Of a stretch of DNA of 64,000 nucleotides, positions 59,937-64,000 are shown piece after piece. Numbering within the stretch: the first letter of the stretch is position 1; every line of letters begins with the position of its first letter. Both the position numbers and the translations under genes were made by a program. Location: positions 62,001 through 126,000 of the forward strand of contig JBKBHI010000006.1 of assembly GCA_046297835.1 (NCBI GenBank). Reading direction: 5' to 3'. The notes under the pieces were generated by a model that was given only the letters and a program-made list of their open reading frames with translations, had not been told where the DNA came from and made no database searches. The stretch is from CAMAVH01 sp046297835 (GTDB lineage: Bacteria; Pseudomonadota; Alphaproteobacteria; SMXQ01).

Positions 59937-61708
59937 GCCTCGATTCGGCGGTGCCGGATTACGATCCGGAAAACTTCACCCATGTCCCGCCGGCCGGCTG
60001 GCGCGCGTTCTTCCGCGATTTCTTCCGTTTGGCCGGCGCTTATTGGAATTCCGAGCGCAAATGGGCGGCGCGTGGCTGGACGGCGGCGCTGGTGCTGCTG
60101 ACCGGCGGACAGGTCGTCGTGCAGATCGCGCTCAATCTCTGGATCGAGCAGCTGTTCGACGCTTTCGGCACGCGCTCCATGGCTGGCTTCGTCGATCTCG
60201 CCCTGGTTTTCGCGGTGATCGTCGTCAGCCAGGTCGCGGTCACTTCGATCCATCTGCGCCTGCGCCGACGCTTGCAGGTGGCTTGGCGCGACTGGCTGAC
60301 GGCGAAGCTGCTCGGGGGCTGGCTCGCCAGCGGCCGGCAGTATCTCCTCGATTTCGTCGGTGGCGCGCACGACAACCCGGACGGACGCATCGCCGAGGAT
60401 ATCCGCATCGCCACCGAATATGCGGTCGATCTCGTCCATTCGCTGTTCTACTGCCTGCTGCTGTTCTTCAGCTTCGCCAGCATCCTGTGGACGCTGTCGG
60501 GCGAGGCGACGCTGCGCTTGGACGGCGTCGAGTTCTGGCTGCCGGGCCATCTTTTGTGGGCAGCCATCCTTTATGCCGCCATCGGCACCGTCATCGCGCT
60601 GCTGCTCGGCCCGCCGATGGTGCGCGCCGCGGAAGCGCGCCAAAGCCGGGAGGCCGATTTCCGTTTCGGTCTCGGCCGCGTGCGCCAAAGCGCGCTGGCC
60701 GTCGCGCTGCTGCACGGCGAAGCCGACGAGCGACGCCACCTCCGGAGCCTGTTCGGCGACGCGGTTTCGGCGTGGGACCGGCAGACCGCGGCTCTCACCA
60801 GCTACACCATGTTCACGGCCAGCTGGGCCGTGCTGTCGCCGATTTTCCCGGTGCTGATCGCCGCGCCGCGCTACATGATCGGCGCGATCACGCTCGGCGC
60901 GCTGATGCAGATCGCGCAGGCGTTCCAGCAGGCGGTGTCGGCGTTGTCCTGGCCGATCGACAATCTCTCGAAAGCCGCCGAATGGCGCGCTTCGGGCGAG
61001 CGTGTGCTCGGCCTGCACGCCGCCCTCGAAGAATTGCGCGCACATCCCGCCGAGGGCATCTCCGTCGCGCCGGGCGCGACAGCCGTTCTGGCGCTGCGCG
61101 GCCTAGTGCTTGAGGACCCGGATGGCGCGGCGAAGGTCCGCTTGCCTGATCTCGTGGTGAAGCCGGGCGAGCGATGGCTGATCTCGGGCCATCCTGGGGC
61201 GGCAATTCGTTTATTCAAGACGGTCGCCGGACTCTGGCCGTGGGGGCGGGGCACCATCGAGCTGCCGTCCGACGACAGCGTGTTCTTCATGCCGCAGCGG
61301 CCCTACCTGCCGGTCGGCAGCCTGTGCGACGCCATCGGCTATCCGAGCGCGGGCGACGTTTGCGACCGCGCAGCGGCGCTCGCTGCGCTGGCACGCGTCG
61401 GGCTGTCGCATCTCGCCCCGCGGCTCGACCGCGTCGAGGCTTGGGAGCAGACGCTGGGCGCGAGCGAGCAGCAGCGCCTGGGCTTCGCCCGCCTGCTCGT
61501 GCATCGGCCGCGTTGGATCTTCCTGCAGGAAGCGACCGATCAGCTCGACGCGGCCAGCGAGCGCGACATGCTGGATTTGCTGGCGCGCGAGTTTCCCGCT
61601 TCCGCCATCGTTCTCATGACCGAGCGTGGCGAAGAGAACCACGCCGCCTGGCGGCGCTTGACCTTCGTTAAAGAGGGCGGCTTGGCGACGGGACGCGTGT
61701 CCGGTTAG
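59933..61708 (+). CDS. SbmA/BacA-like ABC-type transporter with degenerate nucleotide-binding domain
   Basis: This 591-residue protein has an N-terminal SbmA/BacA-like membrane domain (ERKWAARGWTAALVLL, LNLWIEQLFDAF, LRRRLQVAWRDWLTAKLLGGWL, ALTLGA-like ITLGALMQIAQAFQQ). A C-terminal ABC domain follows. The usual Walker A GxxGxGK[ST] is replaced by GHPGAAIR at residues 419-426. The Walker B Asp is Gln (FLQEATDQLD, Q532), the signature reads LGASEQQRLGFAR, and the switch His is missing (LMTERGEE). The ATPase is thus predicted inactive. SbmA itself has no ABC domain and is proton-driven. The GTG start overlaps the upstream gene. Confidence 0.8.
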   Translation: MSLDSAVPDYDPENFTHVPPAGWRAFFRDFFRLAGAYWNSERKWAARGWTAALVLLTGGQVVVQIALNLWIEQLFDAFGTRSMAGFVDLALVFAVIVVSQVAVTSIHLRLRRRLQVAWRDWLTAKLLGGWLASGRQYLLDFVGGAHDNPDGRIAEDIRIATEYAVDLVHSLFYCLLLFFSFASILWTLSGEATLRLDGVEFWLPGHLLWAAILYAAIGTVIALLLGPPMVRAAEARQSREADFRFGLGRVRQSALAVALLHGEADERRHLRSLFGDAVSAWDRQTAALTSYTMFTASWAVLSPIFPVLIAAPRYMIGAITLGALMQIAQAFQQAVSALSWPIDNLSKAAEWRASGERVLGLHAALEELRAHPAEGISVAPGATAVLALRGLVLEDPDGAAKVRLPDLVVKPGERWLISGHPGAAIRLFKTVAGLWPWGRGTIELPSDDSVFFMPQRPYLPVGSLCDAIGYPSAGDVCDRAAALAALARVGLSHLAPRLDRVEAWEQTLGASEQQRLGFARLLVHRPRWIFLQEATDQLDAASERDMLDLLAREFPASAIVLMTERGEENHAAWRRLTFVKEGGLATGRVSG

Positions 61709-63023
61709 CTCGCGTTTCGGCGATCATCTCGCGATACCAGCGCGCCGAGGCTTTCGGCGTGCGCTTCAGGCTCTTGAAATCGACGTGGATGATGCCGAAG
61801 CGGTTGGCGAAGCCCGCGCCCCATTCGAAATTGTCGAGCAGCGACCAGATGAAATAGCCGCGCACGTCGGCCCCGGCTTTGATCGCCGCGGCCATAGCCG
61901 CGAGATAATTCTTGAAATAAGCGATGCGGTGTTGGTCGTCGACCTCGTCGAAGCAGCACGGCACTTCATGGCTGCCGAAGCCGTTCTCGGTCACGTATAT
62001 CGGCAGATGATAGCGCTGCCAGGCGTCGATGATGGCGTCGCGGAAGGCGGCGGGGGCGATCGGCCAGTCGATGCCGGTGCGCGGCATCTCGGCAGGCGCT
62101 TCGCCCCACGCGAATCCCCAAGGCGCGGCGGCGTCGGCGCGCGCGAAGATCGTGTTGTAATGGTTGAGGCCGAACCAATCGGTCGGCCGGCAGATGCGCG
62201 CCATGTCGCCGGGGCGCAAGTGGGGTTCCATCTCTTCTGCGAGGCGTGGCCCGTAGCGGCCGAGAATCTGCGGGTCGGGAAAAGCGTTGTTCCACAACTC
62301 GTCGAGCGTCGCCGCCGCCGCGCGGTTTTCCGGCGTGTCGCTTTCCGGCAGCACCGCCTGCCGGTTGTGGATCGCGCCGATCGAGGCGTTCGCCACCTGG
62401 GCGCGTAGCACGTCCACCGCAGCGCCATGCGCCAGATTGACATGATGGATGGCTTGCAGATGCGCCGTCTTGTCCTTGAGGCCGGGCGCCCCCCAATCCA
62501 TCGCATAGCCGAACAGGGTGAAGACGGAAAATTCGTTGAAGGTGGCGAAACGCTTCACGCGGTCGCCGTAACGTCGCGCCACGAGGCCGGCGTAATCGGC
62601 GAACCAGCCGACGCTGTCGCGGCTTTGCCAGCCGCCGCGATCGTGCAGCGCCTGCGGCAAGTCCCAATGATAAAGGCAGAGCCAGGGCTCGATTCCGGCA
62701 TGCAGCAGTTCGTCGATCAGCCGGTCGTAGAAGGCGAGGCCGGCTTCGTTGACGGCTCCTCGCCCCTCCGGCAGCACGCGCGGCCAAGCCACCGAGAAGC
62801 GATAGGCGTCGACGCCGATGCCGCGCATCAGCGCCACGTCTTCGCGATAGCGGTGGTAATGATCGCAGGCGACGTCGCCCGTGTCGCCGTTGTCGATCTT
62901 GCCGGGTTGATGGCTGCGCATGTCCCAGATGCTGGGGCCGCGACCGTCCTCGGCGGCGGCGCCCTCGATCTGATAGGCCGAGGTCGATACGCCCCAGATG
63001 AATTTTTCCGGCCAATGGATCAT
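61668..63023 (-). CDS. Glycoside hydrolase family 1 beta-glucosidase
   Basis: This 451-residue GH1 enzyme hydrolyses beta-glucosides or beta-galactosides. The acid/base is E164 in FATFNEFSVF and the nucleophile is E346 in IYVTENGFGSHEV. FIWGVSTSAYQIEGAAAEDGRG at the N-terminus and WSLLDNFEWGAGFANRFGI at the C-terminus are typical. It is cytosolic. Its last 41 bases overlap the end of the convergent transporter gene. Its start overlaps the stop of the eRF1-like gene (ATGA), so both share a transcript. Confidence 0.94.
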   Translation of the reverse strand: MIHWPEKFIWGVSTSAYQIEGAAAEDGRGPSIWDMRSHQPGKIDNGDTGDVACDHYHRYREDVALMRGIGVDAYRFSVAWPRVLPEGRGAVNEAGLAFYDRLIDELLHAGIEPWLCLYHWDLPQALHDRGGWQSRDSVGWFADYAGLVARRYGDRVKRFATFNEFSVFTLFGYAMDWGAPGLKDKTAHLQAIHHVNLAHGAAVDVLRAQVANASIGAIHNRQAVLPESDTPENRAAAATLDELWNNAFPDPQILGRYGPRLAEEMEPHLRPGDMARICRPTDWFGLNHYNTIFARADAAAPWGFAWGEAPAEMPRTGIDWPIAPAAFRDAIIDAWQRYHLPIYVTENGFGSHEVPCCFDEVDDQHRIAYFKNYLAAMAAAIKAGADVRGYFIWSLLDNFEWGAGFANRFGIIHVDFKSLKRTPKASARWYREMIAETRANRTRVPSPSRPL

Positions 63024-63427
63024 GCGCGCTCGCCGCTCTTCTGCGGCAGCATGCGGTCGGCAGCGCGGAAATAGCTGCGTGCGTGGGCGACGATCTGCCG
63101 ATCGGTGGGATGGTCGACGGTCTCGATGCCGACGATTTTCTTCTCCGTCTCGGGCGCATGGCGATGCAGATGACGGATCAGCTCCAATTTGGCGCTCCCC
63201 GGCCCGACGATGAGAATCTCGCCAGCCGGGGCCAGGGCTTCGGCGATCTGACGCAGGTAATCGGGGTCGGTCGCCGCCTTGCCGCTGCCGATGGCGTTGG
63301 CCTTGTGATGAATATGCGCCTTGCGGTCATGCGGATGCAGGACCTGGCTCGCGACATCGTCGGCGTTGAAGGCGAAGACCTTGGCTTGGGCGTGATCGAG
63401 CCAGACTATGGCGTGGAAATGCGGCAT
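63020..63427 (-). CDS. eRF1-like translational machinery/host attachment family protein
   Basis: This 135-residue protein resembles the eRF1 domain-3-like family annotated as translational machinery or host attachment protein. It has MPHFHAIVWLDHAQAKVFAF, KANAIGSGKAATDPDYLRQI, AGEILIVGPGSAKLELIRHL and TVDHPTDRQIVAHARSYFRA. The fold is close to archaeal release-factor domains, but a function in translation is not shown. It is the first gene of a unit with the beta-glucosidase. Confidence 0.78.
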   Translation of the reverse strand: MPHFHAIVWLDHAQAKVFAFNADDVASQVLHPHDRKAHIHHKANAIGSGKAATDPDYLRQIAEALAPAGEILIVGPGSAKLELIRHLHRHAPETEKKIVGIETVDHPTDRQIVAHARSYFRAADRMLPQKSGERA

Positions 63428-63554
63428 GGCGGTCCTCCCGATGGATGCATCATCCTGCCGGGCAGGATCAGTCCCCGCCTTGATTTAGATCAGGGCCGGC
63501 CTGAGCGCGCCAGGTCCGGTTGACCCGCCGGCGACGGCGCGGCAAGGTGCCGCC

Positions 63555-64000
63555 ATGCTCGACGCAAATCCCTTCATGCTGCGCGCGCTCGCCGAGGCCG
63601 AGGCCGCCGCCCTGCGCGGGGAGGTGCCGGTCGGCGCGGTGATCGCCGATCCGGCGAGCGGCGAGATTCTCGCCGCCTGCGGCAACCGCACCGAGGAATT
63701 GAACGATCCCACGGCCCACGCCGAATTGCTGGCGATCCGCGAGGCGGCCGCCAAGCTCGGCTCGGCCCGGCTCATGCTGTGCGATCTCTACGTGACGCTG
63801 GAGCCATGCGCCATGTGCGCCGGAGCGATCAGCATGGCCCGCCTGCGCCGGCTCTATTACGGCGCGGCCGATCCCAAGGGCGGCGCGGTCGATCACGGGC
63901 CGCGCTTCTTCGGCCAGCCGACCTGCCATCACCGGCCCGAGGTCTATGGCGGCATCGCCGAGCGCGCGGCCGGCGACATGCTGCGCGATTTCTTCCGCGC
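63555..64000 (+). CDS. tadA: tRNA-adenosine deaminase TadA (3' end cut off)
   Basis: TadA deaminates A34 of tRNA-Arg to inosine. From the ATG at 63555 the frame stays open to the window end (148 codons). The zinc motifs are THAEL-type TAHAELLAIREAA and EPCAMCAGAI. EVPVGAVIADP and VYGGIAERAAGDMLRDFF also match. Guanine deaminase-type relatives are less likely because of RLRRLYYGAADPKGGAV. It is partial at the right edge. Confidence 0.9.
   Translation, partial: MLDANPFMLRALAEAEAAALRGEVPVGAVIADPASGEILAACGNRTEELNDPTAHAELLAIREAAAKLGSARLMLCDLYVTLEPCAMCAGAISMARLRRLYYGAADPKGGAVDHGPRFFGQPTCHHRPEVYGGIAERAAGDMLRDFFR

Overview
The window is GC-rich DNA (codon third positions are mostly G or C) from a heterotrophic alphaproteobacterium. 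The evidence is the ribF-ileS-lspA-DUF3035-M16-M16 order, an endonuclease-type mutL, a REP-like palindromic repeat, several TctC-type solute-binding proteins and a complete C-P lyase locus. The order cannot be fixed from sequence alone; Rhizobiales or Rhodospirillales fit best. No insertion sequence, phage gene, CRISPR array or rRNA was seen. One tRNA gene, tRNA-Leu(CAA), is present. No gene-free stretch exceeds about 300 bases.

Layout. 1-6.5 kb: a circularly permuted ATP-grasp protein (cut by the window edge), an NMT1-type solute-binding protein, tRNA-Leu, a YgiQ radical SAM protein and an RsmB rRNA methyltransferase. 6.5-23.1 kb: a phosphonate locus. A divergent PhnM paralogue faces phnD1-phnC1-phnE1 and a PPOX-type flavoprotein. 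The repressor gene phnF faces phnGHIJKL and a DUF1045 2H-phosphoesterase. On the opposite strand lie phnC2-phnD2-phnE2, a GNAT gene and phnN, and upstream of these a second phnM with a PhnZ-family HD oxygenase. Candidate Pho boxes (7-bp repeats every 11 bp) precede six transcription-unit heads. A GTCTAG-centred motif, likely the PhnF operator, occurs five times in three of the intergenic regions.

23.2-27.5 kb: a flavoprotein, MsrB, an aldo/keto reductase, CobF and a DUF6152/membrane-protein pair. 27.6-44.9 kb: an accessory catabolic region. It holds an ACMSD-like amidohydrolase, two TctC-type binding proteins, a TauD-type dioxygenase, methylmalonate-semialdehyde dehydrogenase, two close paralogues of an M29/NicX-like metalloprotein, a VWA protein, an ornithine-cyclodeaminase homologue, an FeSOD with an unusual C-terminal fusion, a D-2-hydroxyacid dehydrogenase, two SDRs, a 4,5-dihydroxyphthalate-decarboxylase-like protein and a MaoC hydratase. 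45-57 kb: housekeeping genes ribF, ileS, lspA, a lipoprotein, two M16 peptidases, pgi, mutL, then rsmD and rluB on the other strand. 58-64 kb: a GATase-like hydrolase, a beta-propeller protein, an SbmA/BacA-like transporter whose nucleotide-binding domain has lost its ATP motifs, a GH1 beta-glucosidase, an eRF1-like protein and the start of tadA.

The phn genes should work as a PhoB- and PhnF-controlled pathway. Two ABC importers bring in organophosphonates. PhnGHIJKLM cleaves the C-P bond, and PhnN with the DUF1045 protein recovers ribose phosphate. The PhnZ-type oxygenase gives a second, oxidative route. Items most worth a second look are the phnM1-phnDCE1-PPOX module, the shared PhnF/Pho promoter architecture, the NicX-like paralogue pair, the FeSOD fusion with a possible internal start, and the transporter with the dead ATPase site.
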